Below, in pieces: positions 54,602 to 63,869 of a DNA stretch of 64,000 nt. A model generated the notes under the pieces. The model saw nothing but the letters and a program-made list of their open reading frames with translations, was not told the origin of the DNA and searched no databases. Origin of the DNA: Rhodobacteraceae bacterium HLUCCA08 (GTDB lineage: Bacteria > Pseudomonadota > Alphaproteobacteria > Rhodobacterales > Rhodobacteraceae); NCBI GenBank assembly GCA_001314655.1, contig LJSF01000009.1, positions 1 to 64,000 of the forward strand, written 5' to 3'. The position numbers were made by a program, and so were the translations under genes. Numbering within the stretch: the stretch's first letter is position 1; the number at the start of each line of letters is the position of its first letter.

Positions 54602-55804
54602 TCAACTTCCCAGGATCACCAGCGAGCGTTCGTCCCAGGCCACCCGCGTGCGCACCCCGACATCCAGAACCGGACGCCCGATCAGGTTCTTCATCGAAAT
54701 CGTCAGGGGCTTTTCCACCCCCGCGACCCGGACGTCGTAATAGGTCATGTCGCCGTAATAGACGACCTCGTCGACCACCGCTTCGGCGATGTTGCGCTGG
54801 GTGGTTTCGCCCTCGAACAGGATCGACAGGGTCTCGGGGCGGATGCCGACGATTGTCTCGCCCTGGCCGACCCGGTCGGGGATCTGTTCGGGCGGCACGA
54901 TGCAGCGGCCCAGGCCCGCGACCTTGACCTCGATCCCGGTCTCGTATTCGGGCAGCGCCTTGGGCGCCGGCGGCACGACCCGACCAATATCCTTCAGCCG
55001 CTGCAACAGCCCACGATTGTCCGGCCCCGGCGGCGGCGCCGGGCGCGATTTCATCTGCGACACCTTCTGGCCGATCGTCGCGGGCAGGAAGTTCATCATG
55101 CCGATGAACCCGGCGACCCTGCGCGAATTGGGGCGGCGATAGAGCGTTTCGGGGTCGTCCATCTGGCCGATCTCGCCCTCGAACATCACCGCGATCCGGT
55201 CCGACATGACCAGCGCCTCTTCCTGGTCGTGGGTGACCAGGATGAAGGTGATGCCGACCTCGCGCTGCAGCTTGATCAGTTCCACCTGCATCTGTTCGCG
55301 GATCTTCTTGTCCAGCGCGCTCAGCGGTTCGTCCAGCAGCAGCACCTTGGGCTTGAGGATCAGCGCCCGGGCCAGGGCGACGCGCTGCCGCTGGCCGCCC
55401 GACAGGGCATGGGCGGCGCGTTTGCCATAGCCCGACAGGCCGACCATCTCGAGCGCCTCGTCCACGGCTTTCGCCTTGTCCTCGCGCGGGCGGGGGTCGC
55501 GGCGCAGGCCGAAGCCGACGTTTTCGCCCACGCTCAGATGTGGAAAGATCGCGTAGGACTGGAACACCATGTTGGTGGGCCGGTGATTGGCCCCGACCCC
55601 GCGCATGTCGCGCCCGTCGATGCTCACCGAGCCTTCGCTGACGCCTTCGAACCCGGCGATCACCCGCAACAGCGTGGTCTTGCCGCAGCCCGAAGGCCCG
55701 AGCAGGGAAAAGAACTCGCCCTGGCGGATGTCCAGGTCGATGCCCTTGAGGGCGTGGAAATCGCCGTAATGCTTGTGCACCCCGGCCAGCTGGATCAGCG
55801 TCAC
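54602..55804 (-). CDS. Polyamine-type ABC transporter ATP-binding protein (PotA-like)
   Basis: 400 residues. ABC domain: Walker A LGPSGCGKTTLLR (about 35-47), Q-loop NMVFQSYAIFPHL, signature LSGGQRQRVALARAL, Walker B VLLLDEPLSALD. The C-terminal TOBE region is interrupted by a Pro-rich insert (SRPAPPPGPDNRG). It energises uptake of spermidine/putrescine-like substrates. The start overlaps the permease gene by four bases. Confidence 0.92.
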   Translation of the reverse strand: MTLIQLAGVHKHYGDFHALKGIDLDIRQGEFFSLLGPSGCGKTTLLRVIAGFEGVSEGSVSIDGRDMRGVGANHRPTNMVFQSYAIFPHLSVGENVGFGLRRDPRPREDKAKAVDEALEMVGLSGYGKRAAHALSGGQRQRVALARALILKPKVLLLDEPLSALDKKIREQMQVELIKLQREVGITFILVTHDQEEALVMSDRIAVMFEGEIGQMDDPETLYRRPNSRRVAGFIGMMNFLPATIGQKVSQMKSRPAPPPGPDNRGLLQRLKDIGRVVPPAPKALPEYETGIEVKVAGLGRCIVPPEQIPDRVGQGETIVGIRPETLSILFEGETTQRNIAEAVVDEVVYYGDMTYYDVRVAGVEKPLTISMKNLIGRPVLDVGVRTRVAWDERSLVILGS

Positions 55805-56604
55805 AGGAACCCTCCGGTGTCTTTCAGGCCGGCCCGGCGCAGGCCCCGGCGGCGCATGGCTTCGGCCGCGATCAGCAGGATGATCGACGCCGCCACCAGC
55901 AGCGTCCCCAGCGCCATGACCAGCGGCATCTTCCCCGGAAACCGGGTCAGGCCGTAGATATAGACCGGCAGGGTCGTGGTGTTGCCGGACATGAAGAAGG
56001 CGATGATGAATTCGTCCAGGCTGATGGTGAAGGCGATCAGAAAGGACGACACGATCCCCGGCACGATCAGCGGCAGCGTCACCCGACGGAACGCGCCGCG
56101 CCGGCTTTCGCCCAGGTCCAGCGCCGCTTCCTCCAGCGCCGGGTCGAGGTTCTGGAACGCGCTGTTGAGGATCGCGACCGAGAACGGCGTGCAGATCAGC
56201 ACATGGGCGACGATGATCGACCAGGCTCCGGGATCGAGTCCGAAGACCTGCACGATGACGATCAGCAGCGAGGTCGCCACGATCACCTCGGGCAGGACCA
56301 GCGGCAGCATGATCAGCCCCAGGATCGGCCGCTTGGCGGGAAAATCGCTGCGGGTGCCGGCCATGGCGGCGAAGATGCCCAGCACCGTCGCGAAACTGGC
56401 CGAGATCAGCGCGATGAGGATCGAGGTGCGCAGGGCGCCGGTCATCTCGCGTTCATCGGCAAGGCCGGTGAACCATTGGGTCGTCGCCCCCGACAGCGGG
56501 AACGAGATCACCGCGCTGTCGTTGAAGGCGAAGATCGGCAGCAGCACGATCGGCGCATAGAGAAACAGCAGGTAAAGGACGGCATAGACGCGCAGGGATC
56601 TCAT
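55801..56604 (-). CDS. Polyamine-type ABC transporter permease (PotC-like)
   Basis: 267 residues, six membrane helices. Typical PotC features are the N-terminal LYLLFLYAPIVLLPIFAFND, the EAA loop EEAALDLGESRRGAFRRVTL and SFLIAFTISLDEFIIAFFMS. It pairs with the upstream permease. The start at 56604 (MRSLRVYAVLY) overlaps the preceding gene by four bases; an upstream extension lies inside that gene. Confidence 0.93.
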   Translation of the reverse strand: MRSLRVYAVLYLLFLYAPIVLLPIFAFNDSAVISFPLSGATTQWFTGLADEREMTGALRTSILIALISASFATVLGIFAAMAGTRSDFPAKRPILGLIMLPLVLPEVIVATSLLIVIVQVFGLDPGAWSIIVAHVLICTPFSVAILNSAFQNLDPALEEAALDLGESRRGAFRRVTLPLIVPGIVSSFLIAFTISLDEFIIAFFMSGNTTTLPVYIYGLTRFPGKMPLVMALGTLLVAASIILLIAAEAMRRRGLRRAGLKDTGGFL

Positions 56605-57518
56605 CGGCCGACCCTCAGCCAGCGGCGATTGAGCCACAGGAACACCAGCGCGATCAGCGTCACCGCCAGCATCGACAGCATCGCCAGCGCCGCCCCTTGC
56701 GGGTAATTGTCGAGCTTGAGGAAGGAGATATAGACGAAATTGGCGATCATCGGGTTCTTGTCGCCGCCGACCACCGCCGGGGTCACGTAATCGCCGATCG
56801 TGGGAATGAACACGATCAGCACCGCCGCCACCACGCCGGGCACCGCCAGCGGCAGGGTGACCCGCCAGAAGGTCATCAGCGGCCCGTCGCCCAGGTCGCG
56901 GCTGGCCTCGCCCAGAGAGCGGTCGATCTTTTCCAGCGCGACGAAGATCGGCAGGATCGCGAAGGGCGCATAGGCATGGCTCAGGGTGATGACGATCGCC
57001 GGGATCGACAGGTTGAACCAGGTCACCGGTTCGAACACCTGGCCGACCACGGCGCCGAAGAACAGCACCGGCTCCTGGGAGAAGCCCAGCAGGTCCAGCA
57101 CCGAATTGGCCACGCCGTTATAGCCCAGGATCACCTTCCACAGCGCGACGCGGATCAGGTAGGAGGTCCAGAACGGAATGGTGATCAGGAACAGCCACAG
57201 CGACTTGCGTTCGGGGCGGACGTGAAAGCTGATGTAATAGGCGATCGGAAAGGCCAGCAGCACCGTCGCCGCCGTCACCGCCATCGCCACCCCGACCGAC
57301 CGGACCAGCAATTGCCGGATCAGCGGATCGGTCAGCGACTCGGTATAATTTTCCAGCGTCAGGTCCGGGACCACCTCAAGATAGCCGTCGGTCCAGAAAC
57401 TGTAAAGGATGATCGTCACCACCGGCACGGCCAGCAGCAGGATCGCGTAAAGAAAGGGGGGGCTGACAAGAAACAGGCCGCGTCGGGCCTCGTCGCTCAA
57501 TTGCCTGCCTCGCGCCAT
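56601..57518 (-). CDS. Polyamine-type ABC transporter permease (PotB-like)
   Basis: 305 residues with six membrane helices: LFLVSPPFLYAILLLAVPVV at the N-terminus, the EAA loop GEASRDLGDGPLMTFWRVTL and FIPTIGDYVTPAVVGG near residue 225. First gene of the transporter operon; no substrate-binding protein gene precedes it, so the binding protein must be encoded elsewhere. ATG 57518 (MARGRQLSDEARRG) has GGGAAAG upstream; a 31-codon upstream frame is not used. Confidence 0.93.
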   Translation of the reverse strand: MARGRQLSDEARRGLFLVSPPFLYAILLLAVPVVTIILYSFWTDGYLEVVPDLTLENYTESLTDPLIRQLLVRSVGVAMAVTAATVLLAFPIAYYISFHVRPERKSLWLFLITIPFWTSYLIRVALWKVILGYNGVANSVLDLLGFSQEPVLFFGAVVGQVFEPVTWFNLSIPAIVITLSHAYAPFAILPIFVALEKIDRSLGEASRDLGDGPLMTFWRVTLPLAVPGVVAAVLIVFIPTIGDYVTPAVVGGDKNPMIANFVYISFLKLDNYPQGAALAMLSMLAVTLIALVFLWLNRRWLRVGR

Positions 57519-57610
57519 CTTTCCCGGTCCGTCCCTCAGGCCAATGCTTCGCACCGCACCGATGCTTCGCATCTTTGGCCGAAAGTTCAATGGATAATTT
57601 CGCAGCTGCA

Positions 57611-57644
57611 AAATGGAACGGGCGCCCCGGCGGGACGCCCGTTC
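57611..57644 (-). terminator. Hairpin terminator after rpsI
   Basis: GAACGGGCG (57616-57624) and CGCCCGTTC (57636-57644) pair perfectly over nine bases, followed on the minus strand by CATTTTGC. It lies 23 bases past the rpsI stop. The T-tract is short, so efficiency may be moderate. Confidence 0.75.
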
Positions 57645-57666
57645 GGCCGGTCGGCACCGGTGCCGA

Positions 57667-58158
57667 TCAGCGCTTGGAGAACTGGAAGCTGCGGCGGGCC
57701 TTGCGCTTGCCGTATTTCTTGCGTTCCACGACGCGGCTGTCGCGGGTCAGGAACCCGGCGGCCTTCAGCGCCGAGCGCAGGCTGGGATCATACAGCTGCA
57801 GCGCCTTCGAGATGCCGTGCTTGACCGCGCCGGCCTGGCCCGACAAGCCGCCGCCCTTGACCGTGGCCATGACGTCGAACTGGCCGTCGACACCGGCGAC
57901 GGTGAAGGGCTGGCGCAGGATCATCTGCAGCACCGGACGGGCGAAATAGGCGTCCATCGCCTTGCCGTTGACGCTGACCTTGCCGGACCCCGGCTTGATC
58001 CAGACGCGGGCGACCGCATCCTTGCGCTTGCCGGTGGCATAGGAGCGGCCCAGCGCATCGCGCACCGGTTCGCGCGGGGCGGCGACGGGTTCGGCCACGG
58101 CCACGGTGCCTTCGGCGACCTGGCCCAGCTCTTCGAGGGAGTTCACTTGTTCGGCCAT
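57667..58158 (-). CDS. rpsI: 30S ribosomal protein S9
   Basis: 163 residues. The first 40 residues are an acidic extension ([20 protein letters not shown]) seen in alphaproteobacterial S9. The core follows with [39 protein letters not shown] and the terminal [16 protein letters not shown], whose Lys-Arg tail reaches the tRNA anticodon in the P site. ATG 58158 shares a base with the rplM stop (TGATG). Confidence 0.98.
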   Translation of the reverse strand: MAEQVNSLEELGQVAEGTVAVAEPVAAPREPVRDALGRSYATGKRKDAVARVWIKPGSGKVSVNGKAMDAYFARPVLQMILRQPFTVAGVDGQFDVMATVKGGGLSGQAGAVKHGISKALQLYDPSLRSALKAAGFLTRDSRVVERKKYGKRKARRSFQFSKR

Positions 58159-58619
58159 CACGCGGTCCTCGTGTTCTTCTTGTTCATGGACTTCACGTCC
58201 AGAACCTCGGGCTTCTGGGCATCCATGCCGTGCTCGGCACCGGCGAAGACGCGCAGATGGGTCATCTGCTTGCGCGACAGCCGGTTATGCGGAAGCATCC
58301 GCTTGACGGCCTGGGTGACGACGCGTTCGGGATGGTCGCCGTCCAGGATCTGGCCCGTGGTGCGCGACTTGATGCCGCCCGGATAGCCCGTATGCCAGTA
58401 GTTCGGCTTGTCGCGCTTGTTGCCGGTCAGCTGCACCTTGTCGGCGTTGATGACGATGACATTGTCGCCCATGTCCATATGGGGGGTGAAGGACGGCTTG
58501 TGCTTGCCGCGCAGCCGCATGGCGATGATCGAGGCAAGCCGGCCCAGAACGACACCCTCGGCGTCGATCACAACCCACTTCTTGTCGATATCTGCCGGGG
58601 TCGCAGAAAAGGTTTTCAT
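58158..58619 (-). CDS. rplM: 50S ribosomal protein L13
   Basis: 153 residues: [40 protein letters not shown], then [20 protein letters not shown] and [20 protein letters not shown], all standard L13. An early-assembly protein of the large subunit. The start at 58619 is the family start; a 16-codon extension upstream crosses the promoter leader. Confidence 0.98.
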   Translation of the reverse strand: MKTFSATPADIDKKWVVIDAEGVVLGRLASIIAMRLRGKHKPSFTPHMDMGDNVIVINADKVQLTGNKRDKPNYWHTGYPGGIKSRTTGQILDGDHPERVVTQAVKRMLPHNRLSRKQMTHLRVFAGAEHGMDAQKPEVLDVKSMNKKNTRTA

Positions 58620-58679
58620 GTTCGGTCTCATCTGGCGTGAAGGGGCGCCGTTTCGGGCACCCGGCATTCGGATGGGCGG

Positions 58680-58707
58680 GTTATAATCATCCCCCGGATC
58701 GCGTCAA
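58680..58707 (-). promoter_or_regulatory. Sigma-70-type promoter of rplM-rpsI
   Basis: On the minus strand TTGACG (58707-58702), 16 bases, TATAAC (58685-58680). Both hexamers differ from consensus by one base. It lies 61 bases upstream of the rplM start, leaving a leader of about 50 bases. Confidence 0.75.
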
Positions 58708-58759
58708 GATCATTCAGGCAGGAAAAATGACACAAATTCAATGACTTGAAATTACGGTA

Positions 58760-59191
58760 TCATTTTACCCCATTTTCGGGCGGGATCGCATAGGTCATCG
58801 CCGCCCGGGCCACCGGCGCGGCCTGCCCGTCCGAACGGATCAGCGCGTCGCAGACCGCCAGCCGCCGGCCCAGCTTGAGGATCCGCACATCGGCCAGCAG
58901 ATCCGCCCCGGCCGCGGGCTTGCGCAGGAAATCGACACTGGCCGAGGTGGTCACCGCCAGCGCCTGCGGCCCGATCCGGCTGAGGATCGCCAGGTAGATG
59001 CCGACATCGGCCAGCGCGAAGATCGCCGGCCCCGAGACCGTCCCGCCCGGGCGCAGATGCCGCCCGGACACCGCCAGGCGCACCAGCGCGCCCTGTTCCG
59101 TCACCTCCTGCACGGTGATCTCGTCGGCCACCTGGCCGAAGTCGCGCCGCAGAAACGCCGCCAGCGCCTGGCGGTTCATCACGATCGTCAT
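58760..59191 (-). CDS. PaaI-family hotdog thioesterase
   Basis: 143 residues of a single hotdog fold. The family block GGTVSGPAIFALADVGIYLA carries the catalytic-helix position (Asp in ALADVG), then TTSASVDFLRKPAAGADLLA. Such enzymes hydrolyse acyl-CoA thioesters such as phenylacetyl-CoA derivatives; the substrate is not predictable. Divergent from the crotonase-family gene, 52 bases away, which suggests a shared acyl-CoA context. Confidence 0.9.
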   Translation of the reverse strand: MTIVMNRQALAAFLRRDFGQVADEITVQEVTEQGALVRLAVSGRHLRPGGTVSGPAIFALADVGIYLAILSRIGPQALAVTTSASVDFLRKPAAGADLLADVRILKLGRRLAVCDALIRSDGQAAPVARAAMTYAIPPENGVK

Positions 59192-59243
59192 GGCCTTCCC
59201 CGTCTTGCCCGCCTAGACTTCGCCAAAGACCAGGAGGGATGCA

Positions 59244-60023
59244 ATGACGCTCGAACGCACCGAACGCGACGATATCGTGGAGTTGCGGCTGAACACGCCC
59301 GAAAAGCTCAACGCGCTCAGCGACGCGATGCTGGCGGCGCTGCAAACGGCCCTGGACGACATCGGGGCGAGTGACGCCCGCGCGGTGATCCTGTCGGCCG
59401 AAGGCAAGGCCTTCTGCGCCGGTCACGACCTCAAGGAAATGCAGGCCGGCCGTCAGGCCGAGGATGGCGGCGCGGCCTATTTCGCCGACCTGTTCGCCCG
59501 CTGTGCGACGTTGATGCAGACGATCCAGGCGATCCCCCAGCCGGTCATCGCCCGGGTCCAGGGCATCGCGACGGCCGCCGGCTGCCAGCTGGTCGCGACC
59601 TGCGACATGGCCGTCGCGGCCGACGGGGTCCGCTTCGGCGTCAATGGCGTCAATATCGGCCTGTTCTGCTCGACCCCCATGGTCGCCCTGACCCGCGCGA
59701 TCCCCCGCAAGGCCGCCTTCGAAATGCTGACCACCGGCAAATTCATCGACACGACCGAGGCCCTGCGCCTCGGCCTGATCAACCGCGCGGTGCCCGCCGA
59801 CCAGCTCGAAACCGCGACGCGCGACCTGGCCGAAACCGTCGCGGCCAAGCTGTCGACCGCGATCCGCATCGGCAAACGCGCCTTCTACGACCAGGCGCAG
59901 ATGAGCACGGCCGAGGCCTATGCCTACACTTCCGAGGTCATGGTGCGCAACATGCTCGAGGCCGAGACCGACGAGGGCATCACCGCCTTCCTGGAAAAAC
60001 GCCCGCCCTCCTGGCACCGCTGA
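59244..60023 (+). CDS. Enoyl-CoA hydratase/isomerase family protein (ECHDC3-like)
   Basis: 259 residues, crotonase fold. AFCAGHDLKEMQAG is the first oxyanion-hole region and GIATAAGCQLVATCDMAVAA the second. The segment RFGVNGVNIGLFCSTPMVAL lacks the Pro-Glu that supplies a catalytic Glu in classical enoyl-CoA hydratases, as in ECHDC3-type proteins, so hydratase activity is doubtful. GGAGG lies upstream of the ATG. Confidence 0.9.
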   Translation: MTLERTERDDIVELRLNTPEKLNALSDAMLAALQTALDDIGASDARAVILSAEGKAFCAGHDLKEMQAGRQAEDGGAAYFADLFARCATLMQTIQAIPQPVIARVQGIATAAGCQLVATCDMAVAADGVRFGVNGVNIGLFCSTPMVALTRAIPRKAAFEMLTTGKFIDTTEALRLGLINRAVPADQLETATRDLAETVAAKLSTAIRIGKRAFYDQAQMSTAEAYAYTSEVMVRNMLEAETDEGITAFLEKRPPSWHR

Positions 60024-60031
60024 TCCTGCCT

Positions 60032-60090
60032 TTGTCCCGAAAATACCTCGGGGGGGGCCGGCGTCAGCCGGCGGGGGGCAGCGCCCCCCT
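60032..60090. repeat. GC-rich intergenic repeat with nested hairpins
   Basis: The segment begins AAAATACCTC after a TTTGTCCCG stretch. It then has a run of G, the hairpin GCCGGC-GTCA-GCCGGC (60057-60072), and a second hairpin GGGGGG / CCCCCC (60073-60089). I recall similar 'TATTT...CGGGGG...GCCGGC' elements at many gene ends in Rhodobacterales. Here it lies between convergent genes and supplies the last codons and stop of the MFS gene. Confidence 0.6.
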
Positions 60091-61254
60091 GCCCGCCCGC
60101 AGCCAAAGCGCGGCGGCCCAGCTCAGCCCCACAAGGGCCGCGCTGAGCGCGACCATGCCGCCCGCCCCGGCACCGGTCAGCACCAGCGCCCCCAGCATCG
60201 GCGCCGCGGCCCCGGCCAAGAGCGGCGCGACCTGCACGCTGCCGGCCAGAATCCCGTAGCCGGCCGGCCCCAGCACCTCCGAGATCAGCACCGGGCGCAG
60301 GATCGTCATCACCCCGATCGCAGCCCCCTGCAGGGCCGCATAGGCCAACACCAGCACCGGCGCGACACCGGCGCCCAGCAGCGCCAGCACCGCGACGCCC
60401 ATCGCCCCCAGGCAAAGCGACAGAACGGTCCAGTTGCCCAACCGCAATTCCCAGCGCATCAGCGCCAGCCGGCCGGCGACCTGCGCCGGCCCGATCAGCG
60501 ACGCCGCCAGAACCGCAAGCCCCTGGCCCGCGCCAAGGGCCACGAAGACCGGCACGAAAAAGGCGATCATCATCCAGTGGTTGAGCGCGATCAGCGCCAG
60601 CAACCCCGCCAGCACCCAGAACGTCCGGCGCCGCAAGGCGTGCCCCAACGCCGCACGGTCCGCGGCGCGCTCCAGGGCGCTCTGCACCGGCCCGCCGGCC
60701 CGGATCACGCCGGCCGCCCACCAGTTGAGCGGCAGCGTCCCCCCCGCCATCACCGCCGCCGCCGCCCAGACGGCGCCCCGCCAGCCCCAGGCCTCGGACA
60801 GCAGCGCCCCGGCCGGAAACGCCAGGGTCGAGGCAAAGCCCGCCACCAATGTCACCCGCACGATCGCCGCCCGCGCCGCCGGCCCCAGCCGCCGCACCAG
60901 GAAGGCGAAACAGACCTCATAGAGCGACGCGGCCTGGGACAGGCCGATGAGCGCCCAGGCCGCCAGATAGATCGCATGGGCTTGCGCCGCCGCCAACAGG
61001 CCCAGGGCCAATGCGCCCAGCCCCGCCCCGCCGACCAGCAATTCCCGCGACAACCCGCGATCCACCAGCCGGCCCGCCACCGGCGCCAGCCCCCCGGCGA
61101 TCACGATCGCCAGGGTCGGCCCCGCCGCCAGGGCGCTGCGCGACCAGCCCAGGTCGCGCTCCAGCGCCACGACCAACGCGGCAAAGACATAATACAGACA
61201 GGCATAGCCCAGGGTCTGGCCCGCGGCGAGCGCCCAGATCGCCCGCCCGATCAT
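60064..61254 (-). CDS. MFS transporter
   Basis: 396 residues with twelve predicted membrane helices: GQTLGYACLYYVFAALVVAL at the start and the interdomain loop around residue 200 (RAADRAALGHALRRRTF). The pattern fits MFS families that move organic anions or small metabolites (CynX/OFA-like); the substrate is unknown. It starts one base after the carboxypeptidase stop. Its C-terminus (GALPPAG) is encoded by the repeat at 60032-60090. Confidence 0.88.
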   Translation of the reverse strand: MIGRAIWALAAGQTLGYACLYYVFAALVVALERDLGWSRSALAAGPTLAIVIAGGLAPVAGRLVDRGLSRELLVGGAGLGALALGLLAAAQAHAIYLAAWALIGLSQAASLYEVCFAFLVRRLGPAARAAIVRVTLVAGFASTLAFPAGALLSEAWGWRGAVWAAAAVMAGGTLPLNWWAAGVIRAGGPVQSALERAADRAALGHALRRRTFWVLAGLLALIALNHWMMIAFFVPVFVALGAGQGLAVLAASLIGPAQVAGRLALMRWELRLGNWTVLSLCLGAMGVAVLALLGAGVAPVLVLAYAALQGAAIGVMTILRPVLISEVLGPAGYGILAGSVQVAPLLAGAAAPMLGALVLTGAGAGGMVALSAALVGLSWAAALWLRAGRGALPPAG

Positions 61255-61255
61255 G

Positions 61256-62725
61256 TCACAGCCCGTAAAGCCCGCCGAATTTCTCGGTCAGGTAGTCCAG
61301 CAAGGGCTGTTCGTCGGGCTCGACCCCGCAGGCGCGGGCGATGACCGCGCGCGGCTCGAAAAGCCCGCCGTGGCGCTGGACCTTGTCGCGCAGCCAATCG
61401 GTCGCCGGCGTCGTATCCCCGACCGCAAGGCCCACATCCAGCCCCGGCACCGCGTCGCGCATCGCGCGATACAGGCAACCGGCATAGACATTGCCCAGCG
61501 TATAGGTCGGGAAATAGCCGAACAGGCCGACCGACCAATGCACATCCTGCAGCACGCCATTGGCGGGCTTGTCCACCGCCACCCCGAAATCCGCCGCGAA
61601 CCGGTCGTTCCAGGCCGCCTCCAGATCGCCGACCGCCAGGTCGCCGGCGATCAGGGCCCGCTCCAGGTCGAAGCGCATCAGGATATGCAGGTTGTAATGC
61701 ACCTCGTCCGCCTCGGTCCGGACAAGGCCCGGCTGGACCCGGTTGACCGCCGCGTAAAAGGCATCCGCGTCGCTGATCCCGAAATCGCCGAACACCTCCT
61801 GCATCTGGCCCATCAGCCATCCGGTGAAGGCCCGGCTGCGGCCCAGCTGGTTTTCGTAGATCCGGCTCTGGCTTTCATGGACCCCCATGCTGACCCCTTC
61901 GCCGACCGGGGTCAGCAGATGGGCCGTATCGACATTCTGTTCATAGGCGGCATGGCCGACCTCGTGGATCGTCGAATAGATGCAGTTGAACGGGTCGGTC
62001 GGGTTGGTGCGCGTGGTGATCCGCACATCCAGCCCCGACCCGGACGAAAACGGATGCACCGCCTTGTCGACCCGGCCATGGGTCATGTCATAGCCGAAGG
62101 CCTTGGCGATCTGCCGGCTCAGCCGCATCTGCGCGCCCTCGTCGAAACTGCCGGTCAGCGGTGCCGGCGGCTCCTTTTCCAGCACCTTTTCGCGCAGCCC
62201 GACCAGCCCGGCCCGCAACCGCCCGAACAGGGCGGCCAGCGCTTCGCCGGTCGCGCCGGGCTCGTAATCCTGCAGCATCGCGTCATAGACATCGCCGCCC
62301 GCGGCCAGCGCCGCGCCTTCCTCGCGCTTCAGCCTCAGCACCTCGTCCAGGGTCGGCAGGAAGGCGTCGACGGCATCGGCCGCCCGGGCCTCGGCCCAGA
62401 TGCCCTGGGCCATCGACGTGACCCGCGCAATCTCCGAGGCCAGCCGCACCGGAACCTTGCCGGCCCGTTCGTAGCTGCGCCGGATCAGGCGCAGATTGGC
62501 GGCGGCCACATCGTCGCCCGCCTCGGCCGCCTCCAGCCAGTCGCCGACCCGCGGATCGGTCCGGCGGGCATGCAGCACAGCCTCCATCGCCGCCATTTCC
62601 CCGGCCCGCTGCGGCGCCGCGCCGCGCGGCATCACCGTTTCCTGGTCCCAGGCCAGCCGCCCGGCCACCTGGGCCAGGGCCTGGGTTTCGCGGGTGAAGT
62701 CCATCAGCGCGTCATAGGCGTTCAT
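61256..62725 (-). CDS. M32 family metallo-carboxypeptidase
   Basis: 489 residues. The zinc motif is H254-E-V-G-H258 in YSTIHEVGHAAYEQN, with the third-ligand Glu in MGVHESQSRIYENQ and the family motifs DVRITTRT and GYFPTYTLGN. M32 enzymes (Taq/Pfu carboxypeptidase) remove C-terminal residues of broad specificity in the cytoplasm. It begins one base after the ctaA stop, so ctaA, this gene and the MFS gene form an operon. Confidence 0.95.
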   Translation of the reverse strand: MNAYDALMDFTRETQALAQVAGRLAWDQETVMPRGAAPQRAGEMAAMEAVLHARRTDPRVGDWLEAAEAGDDVAAANLRLIRRSYERAGKVPVRLASEIARVTSMAQGIWAEARAADAVDAFLPTLDEVLRLKREEGAALAAGGDVYDAMLQDYEPGATGEALAALFGRLRAGLVGLREKVLEKEPPAPLTGSFDEGAQMRLSRQIAKAFGYDMTHGRVDKAVHPFSSGSGLDVRITTRTNPTDPFNCIYSTIHEVGHAAYEQNVDTAHLLTPVGEGVSMGVHESQSRIYENQLGRSRAFTGWLMGQMQEVFGDFGISDADAFYAAVNRVQPGLVRTEADEVHYNLHILMRFDLERALIAGDLAVGDLEAAWNDRFAADFGVAVDKPANGVLQDVHWSVGLFGYFPTYTLGNVYAGCLYRAMRDAVPGLDVGLAVGDTTPATDWLRDKVQRHGGLFEPRAVIARACGVEPDEQPLLDYLTEKFGGLYGL

Positions 62726-62726
62726 C

Positions 62727-63869
62727 TCAGGTATCCCTCACGGATTGCGGCAGCGGGTAACGCGCCAGGAACCGCGCCCGCAGGATCAGGACCCACAACA
62801 GGACCGCCACGCCCTGGTGGGTGATGGCGACATGCCATTGCGCGGAATACAGCACCGTCACGATTCCCAGCACGATCTGCACCAGCAGCGCCGCGAGGGC
62901 CGCATTGACGGCAAAGGCCGTGCGCCGGTTCGCCACCCTGCGCCCGCGCAGCCAGACGACCACGCCAAAGGCCAGCAGCAGGTAACCCGACATCCGGTGG
63001 AGGAACTGCACAAGGCCCGCGTTTTCCCAGAAATTCACGAACCAGGGGGTGATGCCGAAAGGCTCGGGCGGCAGGAACCCGTCGCCCATCAGCGGCCAGG
63101 TCGGAAAGGCCCGGCCGGCATCGATCCCGGCGACCAGAGCCCCCAGCACGATCTGCAGGAAGGCGAAATGCATCAGCCCGGTGGTCAGCGAAAACAGCTT
63201 GCCTTCGCCCTGCCGGCGCGCCTGCATCAGCGCCGCCTCCTTGCGGCTCAGCGCGAAGGCATACCAGGCGATCAGCCCCAGGATGACGAAGGCCGTGCCC
63301 AGATGCAGCGCCAGCCAGTAGGAGGCGACGTCGACGCGCCCCTCCTGCAGCCCCGAATGGACCATGCCCCAGCCGATCGCCGCCTGGACGCCGCCCAACA
63401 GGCCCGGGATCGCCAGCCGGATGTGCCAGCCCGCCGGGATCTGGCGCCGCAGGGCGAACCACAGGTAGCCCGCGCCCCAGACCAGCCCGATCACCCGGCC
63501 CAGTTGGCGGTGCCCCCATTCCCACCAGAAGATGCGCTTGAATTCCGCCAGGCTCATCCCGGCGTTCTGCAATTCGTATTCGGGGATCGCGCGGTAGGCG
63601 TCGAATTCCGCCTGCCAGGCCTCGGCCGACACGGGCGGGATCGCGCCCGACAAGGGCGCCCATTCGGTGATCGACAAGCCGCTGTCGGTCAGCCGGGTCA
63701 GGCCGCCGACGATGATCATGATCCAGACCAGCGCGAACAGCACGACCAGCCAGGCCCGGATCGCACGCCGCGCGCCGCCGCGCCCGCCCCGGTCGATCCC
63801 GCCGGGGGCCGTCGCCGGTTTCCGGGCGCTGTCGACCTCTTCGAAAATGGACCGGGGTTTCGTCGCCAT
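62727..63869 (-). CDS. ctaA: Haem A synthase CtaA (COX15 type)
   Basis: 380 residues. After a basic cytoplasmic N-terminus (about 1-38) come eight membrane helices. Conserved segments: IMIIVGGLTRLTDSGLSITEW, FKRIFWWEWGHRQLGRVIGL with haem-ligand His, WGMVHSGLQ, and later LQFLHRMSGYLLL and AITHQGVAVLLW with further His. It oxidises the haem O methyl group to haem A for cytochrome aa3. ATG 63869 gives MATKPRSIFEEVD; the upstream 20 codons are not homologous. Confidence 0.95.
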   Translation of the reverse strand: MATKPRSIFEEVDSARKPATAPGGIDRGGRGGARRAIRAWLVVLFALVWIMIIVGGLTRLTDSGLSITEWAPLSGAIPPVSAEAWQAEFDAYRAIPEYELQNAGMSLAEFKRIFWWEWGHRQLGRVIGLVWGAGYLWFALRRQIPAGWHIRLAIPGLLGGVQAAIGWGMVHSGLQEGRVDVASYWLALHLGTAFVILGLIAWYAFALSRKEAALMQARRQGEGKLFSLTTGLMHFAFLQIVLGALVAGIDAGRAFPTWPLMGDGFLPPEPFGITPWFVNFWENAGLVQFLHRMSGYLLLAFGVVVWLRGRRVANRRTAFAVNAALAALLVQIVLGIVTVLYSAQWHVAITHQGVAVLLWVLILRARFLARYPLPQSVRDT

